Assembly (NCBI RefSeq): GCF_019320115.1
Contig: NC_089583.1
Coordinates: 75,967,368 to 76,031,367 of the forward strand
Length of the DNA stretch: 64,000 bases
Source of the DNA: Miscanthus floridulus
Taxonomy: Eukaryota > Streptophyta > Magnoliopsida > Poales > Poaceae
Direction: 5' to 3'
How positions within the stretch are numbered: the stretch's first letter is position 1; every line of letters begins with the position of its first letter. The notes beneath the pieces were generated by a model, which saw only the letters and a program-made list of their open reading frames with translations, did no database searches and was not told where the DNA came from. The translations under genes and the position numbers were made by a program. This document shows, piece after piece, positions 11,922 to 22,785 of this stretch.

Positions 11922-13040
11922 ATGCCTCGTCCTATCACCCGAACTGGTGCTAGTGGCTAGCATGACGATGATGAGTGCTCAAATCCTCCACCAATGCCTT
12001 CGACTATGGCAGATGCCATAGTCGCACTCGTCAATGCAATGGCAGAGAATGCTAGGTTGTTAAGGGAATTGGCGCAGAACCAACAGGCACCATACCCTAA
12101 TCGTGGCCGTCGTAATAATGGAAATGACGAGTCAACCTATGTTGATTTTACTGACACACGTCCGCCTGTGTTCTCTAAAGTAGAAGAGCCTTTAGAAGCT
12201 GATGATTGGCTTAGGACAATAGAGCAAAAGTTTAAGCTAATTCACTGTACTGAGATTCAGAAACCAAGGTTTGCGACACAGCAACTCCGAGGAGCTGCTG
12301 GTGCCTAGTGGGCAAATTTGGTAGCAGTACAGCCCGCTGGTCACCAAATCACCTGGAGGGAGTTTAAGGATGCCTTCAGGGCACACTATATTCCAGATGG
12401 TGTAATGACCATGAAGTTAGAAGAGTTTTTGGCTCTTAAGCAAGGGGAGTACCCAGTGATGCACTATGTTGGGCGCTTCAATCACCTATCGCAGTATGCT
12501 ATAGAGTATGTGAATACTGACAGGAAGAAGAAGAATCATTTTCTTAGAGTCCTGAACACTAAACTTCAGACCATGATGGCAACTTGTGGTAACGCAACTT
12601 ATTATGAGACAATCAACATTGCTATCGCTTCGGAGGAGAATTACCGCCGACACAAGGAGGCGAAGAAAAAGAAAATGTCTGCTTCCGGATCGTCGAGTGG
12701 AAAGCGTCAAAAGATAGTCTACCATCCTTAGAATCATGGCCGTGCACCATTCTGCCCACAACAAGGCCAAGGCAGGCAACAAATCTTTATTCACCCTACA
12801 ACTAATACGCCTTATCCTCATCAAGCACCGTAGCAGCAAAATAATACAAATAATACAAACTGCAATGCTACTCCCCAGAATCACAATTATCCTTGCTATA
12901 ATTGTGGTAAACCCGGACACTTTTCCTGAGAATGTCCGTATCCCAGGAAGAACAATCCTGATGCACCCAAAGTCCCTATTACTCAAGCTCAGAATCAGTA
13001 CAAGGGCAATGCTCAGAATAGTCAGAAGGGTCAGGCTGAG
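11922..13040 (+). pseudogene. Gag polyprotein of chromovirus A (disrupted)
   Basis: The frame opens at ATG 11922, directly after a TTTCTCTAACAG tract. It contains a gag/capsid-like region (ADDWLRTIEQKF near 12200, GRFNHLSQYA near 12472) and a Lys-rich linker near 12655. A CCHC zinc knuckle at 12894-12935 (CYNCGKPGH) has a stop in place of the residue before the last Cys region. Premature stops lie at 11958, 12306, 12729 and 12927, all consistent with C-to-T or G-to-A decay. Gag forms the particle and binds element RNA. It continues in frame into the protease. Confidence 0.8.
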
Positions 13041-13250
13041 AAGAAAACTGGAAGGGTCTTCTATACTCAGGTGGAATCTATTCCCATTGCTAAGCATCCT
13101 GCAATTACCTTATTTGATTCTGGTGCATCCCATACATTCATCAATCACATATTTTTTGTGAAGCATGGGATAGCTATTGGGGAAACAAAAGAACCATATC
13201 ATATACAGTCGCCCGGGGATGAATCTATACAAGGGAGATAGTTCAGCATG
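13041..13250 (+). pseudogene. Aspartic protease of chromovirus A (disrupted)
   Basis: The gag frame continues into a DSGA motif at 13116-13127 within LFDSGASHTFI, the catalytic centre of retrotransposon aspartic proteases, which cut the polyprotein. A frameshift between about 13161 and 13262 moves the following reverse transcriptase into another frame. Confidence 0.75.
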
Positions 13251-13261
13251 TACCTATTGAT

Positions 13262-14428
13262 TTGGGAGGTTATGAGTTCCCTACCAATATGCTGATATTA
13301 AAGGATCAAGATATAGATGTGATCCTTGGTATGAACTGGTTAACTCAACATAGAGCTATCATAGATGTCCTACGTAGAACCATAAGGGTAAATGCACCTG
13401 ACAGCAAAACCCAACTTCTCATCCAACTTCCCTTTCCTAAGAGTATAGTGGAAACAGTCTGTGCAACTATTGTTGCAGAAGCCAAGAAAATTTTAGTGGT
13501 ATGTGAGTTTACGGATGTCTTTCCCGATGATCTGCCTGGTCTACCACCAGAATGAGATGTAGAGTTTAGAATTGATCTGAAACCAGGAACGGCACCTGTG
13601 TCCAGAAGAGCATATAGGTTGCCACCCAAAGAACTAGCAGAATTAAAAATACAACTACAAGAGTTGTTAGACAAGGGTTTTATTCAACCCAGTTCATCAC
13701 CTTAGGGATGCCCTGCTATCTTTGTGAAGAAGAAGGACCAAACCTTAAGGTTATGTGTTGACTATCGGCCGTTAAATGAAGTCACCACAAAGAATAAATA
13801 CCCCTTACCCCGAATTGATTTGCTTTTTGATCAACTTGTGGGAGCTAAGGTGTTCTCAAAGATATACTTGAGATCAGGCTATCACCAGATTAAGATCAGA
13901 CGAGAAGATGTGCCGAAGACAACGTTTACTACCCGATATGGTCTATATGAGTATCTAGTCATGTCTTTTGGGCTGACCAATGCCCCGGCTCATTTCATGT
14001 ACCTGATGAACTCAGTTTTCATGCCCAAGTTGGATAAGTTTGTTGTGGTGTTCATTGATGACATTCTTATCTATTCTAAAAGCAAAGAGGAACATGCGGA
14101 ACATCTCCGTATTGTTCTACAAAGATTAAGAGATCACCAACTATATGCCAAATTCAGTAAATGTGCATTTTGGTTGGAGGAAGTACAATTTCTGGGTCAT
14201 GTGCTATCTATTGAAGGTATAGCTATTGATCCGAGCAAGGTAGAAGAAGTCCTTAACTGGAAAGCACCTACCACTGTTCATCAAGTTCGTAGTTTTCTGT
14301 GGTTGGCAGGGTATTATCGTTGGTTCATCCCTGACTTCTCTAGAATTGCGAAGCCAATTACTAGACTACTAAAAATCAAACTAAGTTTGTATGGTCAACT
14401 GAATGTGAGAAGGCCTTTCAGACATTGA
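13262..14428 (+). pseudogene. Reverse transcriptase of chromovirus A (disrupted)
   Basis: The frame contains the motif set of a Ty3/gypsy reverse transcriptase: an [11 protein letters not shown] block near 13745, a [13 protein letters not shown] block near 13800, the [10 protein letters not shown] block near 13960 and the catalytic VFIDDIL (13D-D pair) near 14050. The N-terminal linker ends in FPDDLPGLPPE near 13520. Stops lie at 13553 and 13703. A frameshift near 14380-14400 separates it from RNase H. The enzyme copies element RNA into cDNA; this copy cannot be translated intact. Confidence 0.85.
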
Positions 14429-15114
14429 AGAAGTTGCTGACAACTGCACCAGTATTAGCACAACCTGATATCGAGAGGCCGTTTGATATTTATTGTGATG
14501 CATCTGGAATTGGTATTGGCTATGTTCTTATGCAAGAAGGTAGAGTCATAGCGTATGCTTCCAGACAACTCAAGAAGCATGAAGAACATTATCCCACCTA
14601 TGATCTTGAATTAGCCACTGTTGTTCATGCACTCAAGGTTCGGTGACATTATTTATTGGGCAATATCTGTCATATCTATACGGATCACAAAAGTTTGAAA
14701 TACATCTTCACTCAATCAGAGTTGAATATGAGGCAAAGAAGATGGTTGGAACTTATCAAAGATTATGACTTAGAAGTGCTTTATCATCCGGGCAAGGCTA
14801 ATGTGGTTGCCGATGCCCTGAGTCGTAAGAGTCATTGTCATTGTCTGATTGTAGAACCTATGCAACGAACATTGTGTCAAGAGATGGAGCATCTGAATTT
14901 ACAAATCATAGAACAAGGTTCCCTGTCCAATATTGCAATTGAGTCCACTATCAAATCTCAGATCATTGACGCTCAACGGAAAAGTAAGGGCATAGCCCAT
15001 ATCAAGGATAAAGTTAGATCTAGAAAATCAACATGTTTCAAGATTGATGAATCAGATGTCGTATGGTTCAAGGATAGATTGGTAGTACCAAAAAATCTAG
15101 AGCTGCGAAAGTAG
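14425..15114 (+). pseudogene. RNase H domain and linker of chromovirus A (disrupted)
   Basis: [16 protein letters not shown] near 14482 carries the first catalytic Asp of a gypsy RNase [12 protein letters not shown] block near 14675 and an ADALSRK block near 14812 mark its end. A stop at 14644 interrupts it, probably a mutated Trp codon, and another lies at 15112. RNase H removes the RNA strand during reverse transcription. It shares its frame with the integrase downstream. Confidence 0.8.
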
Positions 15115-16383
15115 ATTCTTGATGAAGCCCATTCTATAAGATACTCCATTCATCCGGGTAGCAACAAAATGTATCATGATCTGAGAAAGGGATATTGGTG
15201 GACCAAAATGAAAATAGAAATAGCTCAATATGTGGCTAAATGTGATATTTGTCAGAAAGTCAAAGCAATTCATATGAAGACCGTAGGTCCATTACATTCA
15301 TTGCCAGTTCCATCTTGGAAGTGGGAAGATATCTGTATGGACTTCATCGTGGGATTGCCCAGGACATCTGTAGGCTACAATTCTATATGGGTTATTGTTG
15401 ATCGCCTAACCAAGATAGCTCATTTCTTACCAGTCAGAGATAAATATCGAGCGGAACAGTATGCAAAGCTTTATCTTGATAGAATCTTTAGTCTGTATGG
15501 GGCACCTAAGACCATTGTCTCTGACAGAGGGTCATTGTTCATATCTAAGTTTTGGAAAAGTCTACATGAGTCTTTAGGAACCAAACTTATCCATAGTTCT
15601 GCTTATCATCTGCAAACAGATGGACAAACTGAAAGGGTAAATCAAATTCTTGAAGATATGTTAAGAGCATGTGTCCTTTCCTATGGTGCTAAATGGGATG
15701 AATGCCTTCCCTTAGCTGAATTCTCATATAATAATAGCCATCAAGAGAGTATTAAAATGGCACCATTCGAAGCATTGTATGGCCGTAGATGCTAGACACC
15801 TTTAAATTGGTCAGAAGCTGAAGAACGTTGGTTCTTTGGACCGGATGTGGTCAAGGAAGCTAAAGAGAAAGTTAAACTCATACAAGCCAATATGAAGGTA
15901 GCTCAATCCCGACAGAAAAGCTATGCTGATAAGAGGAGACGACCGCTAGAATTCAAAGTGGGAGATCATGTCTACCTCAAGGTATCACCGATGAAAGGAG
16001 TTCATCATTTTGGGATTCGGGGAAAGTTGGCGCCCCGTTATGTAGGTCCTTTTCAAATCCAACAACGGTGTGGACCGGTCGCCTATCGCATCAAGCTACC
16101 AGATCACATGTCAGCTGTGCATGCTATCTTTCATGTATCTCAGTTAAAGAAGTGTCTTCAAGTACCTGACCAAGTGATCGACTTTGGTGATGTAGAACTA
16201 GAACCTGATTTGACTTATGCCGAGTACCCCATTAGAGTCTTAGATCAGAAAGATTGAGTCACTAGAAGACGTACAATCAAGTTCTACAAAGTACAATGGA
16301 ATCAACACACTAAAGATGAAGCTACATGGGAGTCCGAGGATTACTTAGAAGAAAACTTTCCTAACTTCTTCGCTTCTATCTAG
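15115..16383 (+). pseudogene. Integrase with C-terminal chromodomain of chromovirus A (disrupted)
   Basis: The HHCC zinc-binding end is visible near 15150-15265 (His residues then CDICQ). The catalytic core has MDFIVGLP near 15340, VSDRGSLF near 15518 and TERVNQ near 15628, giving the D,D,E triad. Stops lie at 15793 and 16255. After the second stop the same frame continues through a chromodomain at about 16258-16380 (FYKVQWN, ATWESEDYL) to a final stop at 16381-16383. In chromoviruses this domain is thought to guide integration to H3K9-methylated heterochromatin. Confidence 0.82.
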
Positions 16384-16456
16384 TTGCAATACCTTGTCTA
16401 TATTGTAACTTGTCTCATTTGTCAACAGAATGGAAAACCCCCTCACTAGCCTTTTG

Positions 16457-16645
16457 AATAAACTGTTGTAATCTGCAATGTCTGTGATTGGGATCCTGTT
16501 TAAAAAGAGAATCGTGGATGATTCGGGTTTCCCGAGGACACCCGATAGACCTGTTGAGTTGTTGGGAACTCATGTATGCTATCCGAGGTCTGTCAAGACA
16601 ACGATAGGTGCATGTGGGCCCGATTTCTTAGGAGGTTCTGCCACA
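16457..16645 (+). repeat. Truncated 3' LTR of chromovirus A
   Basis: This is a copy of the last 190 bp or so of the 5' LTR (compare 10651-10839), ending TTCTGCCACA. The first 3.4 kb of the 3' LTR and the polypurine tract are missing, so a deletion joined the end of the coding region to the LTR terminus. About 11 differences from the 5' copy are visible. Confidence 0.8.
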
Positions 16646-17596
16646 GTGGCGACACCGGTTCAGACGAGCCGGACATGCAGGCAGACGCAACGGCGATGGT
16701 GACACAGGCGGACATGATGGAGGAGGTAGAGCATCCGGCCCGTTGGACCCCAATATTTGCGCGAGTCACGAGCTAGGCGCGCAATAGCGGTGTGGACCGG
16801 GTGACAGTGAAGGCCGAGCGGCCAGCGCGCGGCGACGACGGGCGGGCAATGCGACTAGGCGCGTGCGGCATGCGCGAGCTGCGCTAGAGCGTGACGGCAG
16901 AAGGCCATGGCCAGTAGCGTAGGGGCCACGCGCGTGGATGCTTGCACAGGCATGGCGGTGGGGACGCGGCCGACACGGCAGCGCGCGCTGGGCAAGCCAG
17001 AGCAGCGGTGCTAGGCCGAACAGAGGCGGTGACCGTGCCTGGAGGTGGAAAACATGTTGTGCACGCTTTTTAAAGCTGCAACAACAACCAATTCGATGAT
17101 CCAAAAGCTAAACCAGTCATTCTATCCTCAAGTGGGGAAATAGGGCTATCGAACTAAGCTAGACACTTCTTAACCCGATCGTTCTACAAAAACTGTCGAA
17201 CATGGCTTCGTCGACCCATTTTCAAACTTACGTGAAATGACTAAGATTCAAACGGTTTCACGCCGAATTCCTTTTCCAAGCTACTTGATACACTGGCTAG
17301 CGAACCCCGTCCTCGACCGCATGTATTTTATCATCGCTCACCAAGTTCGTACTACGAACTTTATCAAAGTTTCGCATAAGCGTTCTATAGCATTTTTGTT
17401 CGATAAAAATTCACTTAGAATACTAAACGATATAAAGCGACATGAAATGTAACATTTATTTCTTGTTTCAGATGAACATTTCAAGTTTCGTACATTGATT
17501 TATCCTCTATATTACACACATTTATGCACAAGTATGATGCTCATGTAGGGTTTTAGCAAAAACAGTACAATGTAACACCGAGGGTGTTACATAATT

Positions 17597-17870
17597 GTCA
17601 CAATTACCATTGTAAAAGTGACAAATTTAATGGTCACTAGAGACTATATATTAGTGACAAAAGTTTCGCCATCACATGAGTTTGTCGTGTTGATGCTTGT
17701 TCGCACTAATAAATCATAATTGTGTCTAATGGTTTGACACAATATGTATGGGAAAAGGTGGTAACTTGTTCACACAAATACCTTTTATTTGTGATGCAAA
17801 CTCATCCTCACAATTGATTTGGCACATGACTTTTATGCTTACTTTTAATTTGAGAGTGGTAGAATTATGT
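17597..17870. repeat. AT-rich repeat, right part (split by solo LTR)
   Basis: The TGTCACAATT, GTGACAAA and GTGACAAAAG motifs resemble those at 3451-3788, on the other side of the solo LTR. I infer that both were one element before insertion. The right border is not defined. Confidence 0.35.
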
Positions 17871-18480
17871 AGTTGAGAAAATATATAACTTAACTTTTTG
17901 TTTTTTTTCATAACAGCTTATTTGATATTTAGACATTTATTTAAGGGCTATTTTAGTTTATTATGTGTAACTTTATATGTGGATAACTTACACACAAATT
18001 AAAGAATTACTTTATATTATCTTTCATAATGACAAATATGGGTAATTTAAAAGAAAAATGCATTACTTTGATTTATCTTTCACAAATAGTGAAGGTGGGT
18101 AATTTATATGCATTATCTTTCATAAAGATAAATATGAATAATTTGGACGCAAACTTAGGAGGGTAATTTTAGGTGCAAAATTAGGGGCTTGTTTTATGGA
18201 TTTTTTATAATACAAAGGTGGGTAATTTTTAAGAAATCATATTAAATTCAATGATTATTATTGACGATGATGATTAAAATCTATTAATGAAATACCAAAT
18301 ATTTCTATTTTTTTGTGATAAGCTGAGAATTAACGTGGATGCTCTATCGGAGGTTTCAATTTGTAATATTAAGATAAGATCCTAGTGATTGTAACCTTTC
18401 TTCCAATATTCTATTTAAGCACATGTGATCTGTTTGATTAGATTACTGTAGCCCGCAGATCAAGAGCGTCAGGTTACAAT
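17871..18480. other. AT-rich sequence downstream of ndhL
   Basis: The stretch has repeated ATGGGTAATTT/GGTGGGTAATTT motifs (near 18040, 18083, 18220), which suggest decayed satellite-like or element sequence. No gene is visible. Confidence 0.35.
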
Positions 18481-18795
18481 CAGGTGGTACACATCTAAAG
18501 TCTATAACTATAAATATGCCCAATCACCATTAGGTGTAATCTTTTGTCAAGCACAAAATATGCTTTGACGCCTTCGCGTACCTGTACAAGGAAAAAAACA
18601 CGCATGGTTCTTCCCCTTTCTATGCGTGAGATATTGCGGTAAATACGATGACTCGAGAGTTGAGTCTCCAGAGTACCTTTCCCATGTACTAGCACGGGTA
18701 TTATTAGACTGTGATACTGTATTGTTTTTACACAGATTCAGGTAAAGAAATCTTTTGCTGCGTGCCCGTGACGACGAGCCAGCCGAGTACAAATA
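18481..18795 (-). other. Probable ndhL 3' UTR and downstream flank
   Basis: This follows the ndhL stop codon on the minus strand. No canonical AATAAA is obvious; an AATAAT variant occurs on the minus strand near 18697-18702. The UTR end cannot be fixed from sequence alone. Confidence 0.35.
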
Positions 18796-18934
18796 TCAAG
18801 GCTTATAGGAGTCTATAGGCGGGTATCTGTCTTTGAACAGCGGCGTGCCCTCCTTTGGCTTGGACCAAGGGTACTTCATGGTCGGATCCCTCGGGAACTT
18901 CCTGAAGTTGACGAATGGCGCCCACAACATCAAC
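18796..18934 (-). CDS. ndhL: ndhL exon 5 (C-terminal exon)
   Basis: This exon encodes 46 codons from GLMLWAPFVNF to DSYKP and the TGA stop at 18796-18798. The acceptor is TTTGCAG at its upper edge. Its phase complements exon 4 exactly: exon 4 ends with two bases of a Gly codon and this exon supplies the third. The segment completes the second membrane span and gives the basic C-terminal tail (FRKFPRDP, YPWSKP) that is well conserved in plant NdhL. It lies 15.1 kb from exon 4. Confidence 0.85.
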
Positions 18935-20198
18935 CTGCAAACACACAGGTATGATACTTGCAAAATGAAACTGAAATCAATTTTTTGTTTTCCCTTTTGA
19001 GGAAATACCAAACCAAATTCAGTTAGTAGTATGTAGGTCATGAATTATAATAATGCCACACCAAATTCAGTTTAGTAGTATACAGCTCATGAATTATAAC
19101 GAGATAATTATCTATTTGGTACAAAAACAAATCATTCTTTTGTATAAGGCACTGAAAATTTTGAACTTCCTTATCTAGTACCAACTTAAAATTTCCTTAT
19201 GTAAATGGTACTGCCGTCCATTCCAGCCATCCATCTGTTAGTTGACTCCTCGACCATGTCAGTTTTTTTAGAAGTACCAAAATGCCCCTCTTTGTTATTT
19301 GGTCGCAGGCAGCTGTTCTGCTGCCCTCCCCGGCCGGGGGAGGCTCGGCGTGCTCGGATTTGGACCCCGGCCGCGGCCGTGATAGGAACAGGCTCGCCGC
19401 CCCGGTCACCTCGGACACGAACGCGACCGCATTGCCGGAGTCGTCCGCAAACTACCCGTTACGGAGGCGCCACCGTCCGAGTGCGGTCTCCCACGCGCCG
19501 CGGTCTCTTCGCTCGCTGCTGTCGTCCGTGTGCTTCGGGAGCACGTGCGCGCTGGGCGAGAGCTCTGGCCACCGGACTGCACTCAACGTCCCCACCCGTC
19601 TAGGCGTACAGCGCTATCCAAGGCAACGTCCAGGTGCTGCGTATAAGCTCAGGCTGTTTCGGTAACAACCTAGAATTAAGCTTTGTTTCTATCTTTTGCA
19701 GGCATGTAATTCTAGGATTAGTTGCCTTCTTTATCCCCTCATTGGGTTACTTGTACTCAGCAAGGTGGCTGCCGTGGTGGACGTCGAGAGCGAGGCCATT
19801 TTTGTCAGGCCATGCGCAGCAACAACCTGTCGCAGAGTGCCAACTAGCTGCACGCGACAGTGCTAGGTGCCAACGGCGAGCTGGTGTTGACGGCATCGAT
19901 GATGCTGGCATGGGCGCCGTGAAGGTGGACGCGCGCGCCATTTTGATCTCTAGGTTCGTGAGCCTTTTGGCGAGCGCGTGCAGCATGGACATCACCGAGT
20001 TCATCGGTGTGCCGGGGCAGGGCGGCCTCGCTTGCCGGTGCTGTAATTTATTGATTATTATTTGCACTCTTCAATTATCAAAATACCATGTTTTTATTTA
20101 CAAGTGTATTTATGATATTTATGCTTTCCTTATTAAAAAAACATGTCTATTTATACGGAAGAGTGATTTGTTTCAATGCTAAATAAATAATTCTCTCA
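18935..20198. other. Intron sequence with GC-rich islands, possibly gene fragments
   Basis: Two GC-rich islands (about 19300-19640 and 19760-20045) stand out from AT-rich intron sequence. Open frames occur on both strands but are short, overlap each other and show no domain I recognise. They could be captured gene fragments or part of an unknown element. I assign no product. Confidence 0.3.
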
Positions 20199-20267
20199 GT
20201 TATAATAGGTTGCACGAAGATGACATGAATTTTGAGCTTAATTAGCTGGCCAGGCAAGCAAAATAAC

Positions 20268-22291
20268 CCAATTTTTTTTTTACAATTTGACCCTTTTTAA
20301 GAAAATTTACGTTTGGCCCCCTAGGAGACGTAAACTCATCTGTGGACCCTAGGGGTCGGCGTCTGGACTTATGGCGCCGAGGTAACATGTCTCGGCGCCA
20401 CAGATCTTGGCTCCGAGATGCCTGGCCGTACACAGCAGGGCATCCTAGGTGGAATTGACGTGGCCGGTACCTCGGCACCAGAATACATGACTCCGAGCTC
20501 GGTGCCATAGATCTTGGCGCCGACCTCGGAGCCGTCAGATGATGTGCTGGGACGGAGGTGATGAGACGTGCGAGCGGTAGCAGGCCCACACACCACACAC
20601 CGCTCTCCTCTCCTCCCCTCTGACACAGACGACAGGTGCCTGCCAGTCCGCCACCATGTGTGCGCTCGGTGTATGCTGCTTTTGCCCCTGCAGGTGGAGA
20701 GCTGTAGCATCAAATCATATAGTCCCTACTCGTACCAAATTATCTCGCGCTTTAGGTTTTTGTGCCACAAATTTAACAAAATACGTGCAATATTTGTATC
20801 TCCAAATAAATTTATTCAAAAACTAGATTCAAATATTTTTTTTCAACGATACCAATTATGTACCATAAATATATGGAAGCGCTGAAGATGAGCAAGGAGG
20901 CACTATGCAAAGGAATGAAAATATGGATATGGAAAAGAAAATACATATAGATCAATAATTCGGTAGATTTATTATAACAGAAAAAGGTATTTTTTTATTG
21001 ATCAGTGTCCTTTAATATTCTAGCCCATGAGAGAGATTGATGGATTACTATGCTTAATTACGTGGGTTATCACAGGTTGCCCACAAAATTATCACATATC
21101 AGATTTCCATAGCCACACACTCAGCATCTATCGAACCAGGTCACACTAGATTTCCATATCAGTGTTAAGACCAAGTCACACTAGATTTCCATAGCCACAC
21201 ACTCAGCATCTAACGAACCAAATTAAAGAGAACATATAACTACAAATTATCACATATCAGATTTTATTCTATGGAATGCAAATTGAAAGAAATCTAGATA
21301 GAAAACAAATAAAACATACAAATTTAACGTATTAGTTCTATGAATGGCAAATTGGAAGAAATTCAAAAATATCAAATAAAACATACAAATTAAAAAAATT
21401 ATAGAAAAAACCAGATTAGTTCTATAACAAGCAAATTGGAACAAATTCAAAAATATAAAAAATTTACACCAGTTAAATACAGAGCTTACACCTAAACTGA
21501 AGTAGTAAAATATGGTTCAATGAAATGTAACATTCTCTTACTAAAGAAATAAATATACATATACGTACATGAGTAGGGGCTAGATGCGGAATGAATATCC
21601 ATGAACAGGTACTCCCTCCGTCTCAAAATATCTATCGTTTTTGCTTTTTGAGAAATAATTTTGACAAAATATATATTAAAAAATATTAATATTTATGGTA
21701 CATAATTGGTATAGTTGGAAAAATCTTTTAATCTAGTTTTTAATAAATTTATTTGGAGATACAAATATTGCATGTATTTTGTTAAATTTGTGGCACGAAA
21801 ACCTAAAGCACGAGATAATTTGGGACAAGTAGGGGCTAGATGATTTGATGCTACAACTCTCCATCTGTAGGGGCAAAAGCAGCATGCATCGAGCTCGCGC
21901 ATGGTGGCAGACTAGCAGGCACCTGTCGTCTGTGTCAGAGGGGAGGAAAGGAGAGCGGTGTGTGGTGCGTGGGCTAGCTACCGCTTGCACGTCTCATCAC
22001 CTCCGTCCCAGCACATCATCTGACGGCTCCGGGGTCAGCGCCAAGATCTGTGGCGCCGAGCTCGGAGCCATGTATTCTGGCGTCGAGGTACCGGCCACTT
22101 CAACGCCACCTAGGATGCCCTGCTCTACAAGGCTAGGCACCTCGGAGCCAAGATCTGTGGCGCCGAGACGTGTTACATCGGCGCCATAAGTCCTGGCACC
22201 GACATGCAGGATCCAAAGATGAGTTTACGTCTTTCAGAGAGCTAAACGTAAATTTTCTTAAAAAATGGCCGACCTGTAAAAAAAATTAGGA
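20268..22291. mobile_element. Mutator-like (MULE-type) non-autonomous element with about 600-bp inverted repeats
   Basis: The two arms (about 20268-20885 and 21680-22291) are inverted copies of each other, including CTCGGCGCC/GGCGCCGAG motifs and a Stowaway-like MITE segment. The element is bordered by the 9-bp duplication CAAAATAAC at 20259-20267 and 22292-22300. The paralogous copy at 33674-33682 has one CAAAATAAC and no insertion, a perfect empty site. Long terminal repeats with 9-bp TSDs fit Mutator-like elements. No transposase is encoded; the 0.8-kb centre has short direct repeats. It sits in the last intron of ndhL. Confidence 0.8.
21612..21838. mobile_element. Stowaway-like MITE segment within MULE arm
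   Basis: It begins CTCCCTCCGTCTCAAAATA, a typical start of grass Stowaway/mariner MITEs, and runs through AT-rich sequence into the right arm. Part of it is mirrored in the left arm (about 20730-20880), so it became part of the terminal repeat. Its far border is unclear. Confidence 0.5.
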
Positions 22292-22377
22292 CAAAATAAC
22301 TTCACTCTGCTAGAGTGCTAGACCAATGAAAACTGAGCCAGGTTGGGAGGAAGCTTGGACAAAATAACTTCACTTGG

Positions 22378-22649
22378 GGCGCGTTTAGTTTCAGCCGGAT
22401 TCGGCATTCGCACAATATTTGATGTGACGGCAAATACTGTAGCAATTTCGTTTATATTTGTGGATTATTATCCAAACATTGACTAATTAGGCTTAAAAGA
22501 TTCGTCTCGCAAAGTTCAACCAAACTGTACAATTAGTTTTTGATTTCATCTACATTTAGTACTCCATACATGTACTGCAAGTTTGATGTGACGGGAAATC
22601 TTCTTTTTATATAGTGTCAAAGTTGAGAGTTTGGGGAACTAAACAAGGG
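22378..22649. mobile_element. hAT-type MITE in ndhL intron 4
   Basis: The ends are GCGCGTTTAGTT and AACTAAACAAGGG, near-inverted copies typical of an abundant grass MITE. Inside lie TTTGATGTGACGG blocks near each end and a GATTCGTCTCGCAAAGTT motif. CTTGG is present on both sides and once in the paralogous empty site near 33763, so insertion is supported although the full TSD is not clear. Confidence 0.65.
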
Positions 22650-22785
22650 CTTGGATTCCGATCCTCTACACTCTACAGAACTCCTACTACTAGAGTAGTA
22701 GTAGCTAATAATGCCATTCCGTAGCAACCCAAAATCAACAGTTTCAGAGGCCTGTGGCTCGATCCGGCGGGGTGTCTGTTCTATC

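Larger units (their letters stand above)
7186..16645 (+). mobile_element. Decayed Ty3/gypsy chromovirus, Tekay type ('A')
   Basis: The order is 5' LTR, tRNA-Met primer-binding site, an extra upstream frame, gag, protease, reverse transcriptase, RNase H, integrase, chromodomain and a truncated 3' LTR. A pol order of RT-RNH-INT followed by a chromodomain defines a chromovirus. The long LTR (3.65 kb) and the upstream frame suggest the Tekay lineage. Target duplications are GCGGC (7181-7185) and GTGGC (16646-16650), differing by one C-to-T change. The frames carry many stops and at least two frameshifts, so this copy is dead. The shared end of the two LTRs differs at roughly 6% of positions by eye. 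Confidence 0.85.
3794..17591 (-). mobile_element. Solo Tekay-type LTR 'C' (interrupted by a full chromovirus)
   Basis: On the minus strand this LTR begins TGTAACACC (plus-strand GGTGTTACA ending at 17591) and ends TTCTGCCACA (plus-strand TGTGGCAGAA from 3794). It is flanked by the 5-bp target duplication TAATT at 3789-3793 and 17592-17596. No primer-binding site or coding region adjoins it, so it is a solo LTR left by LTR-LTR recombination. After removing the nested element at 7186-16650 it is about 4.3 kb long. It includes the minus-strand form of a CTGAGTAC block near 4128 that is also present in the nested chromovirus LTR, which places both in one lineage. Confidence 0.8.
20199..22785. repeat. 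Intron duplicate S, copy 1 (carries two later insertions)
   Basis: Without the elements at 20268-22291 and 22378-22649, this matches 33605-33890 along its length. Shared blocks include TTAATTAGC-GGCCAGGC, GACCAATGAAAACTGAG, ACTTGGATTC and GCCTGTGGCT-GATCC. The two copies flank the block 22786-33604. Divergence is clearly above 10% by eye, so the duplication is old. Confidence 0.65.

Noticed and set aside
12486..13161. A 203-codon minus frame and a 141-codon plus frame
   Set aside because: Both overlap the chromovirus gag and protease in other frames and have no domain of their own.
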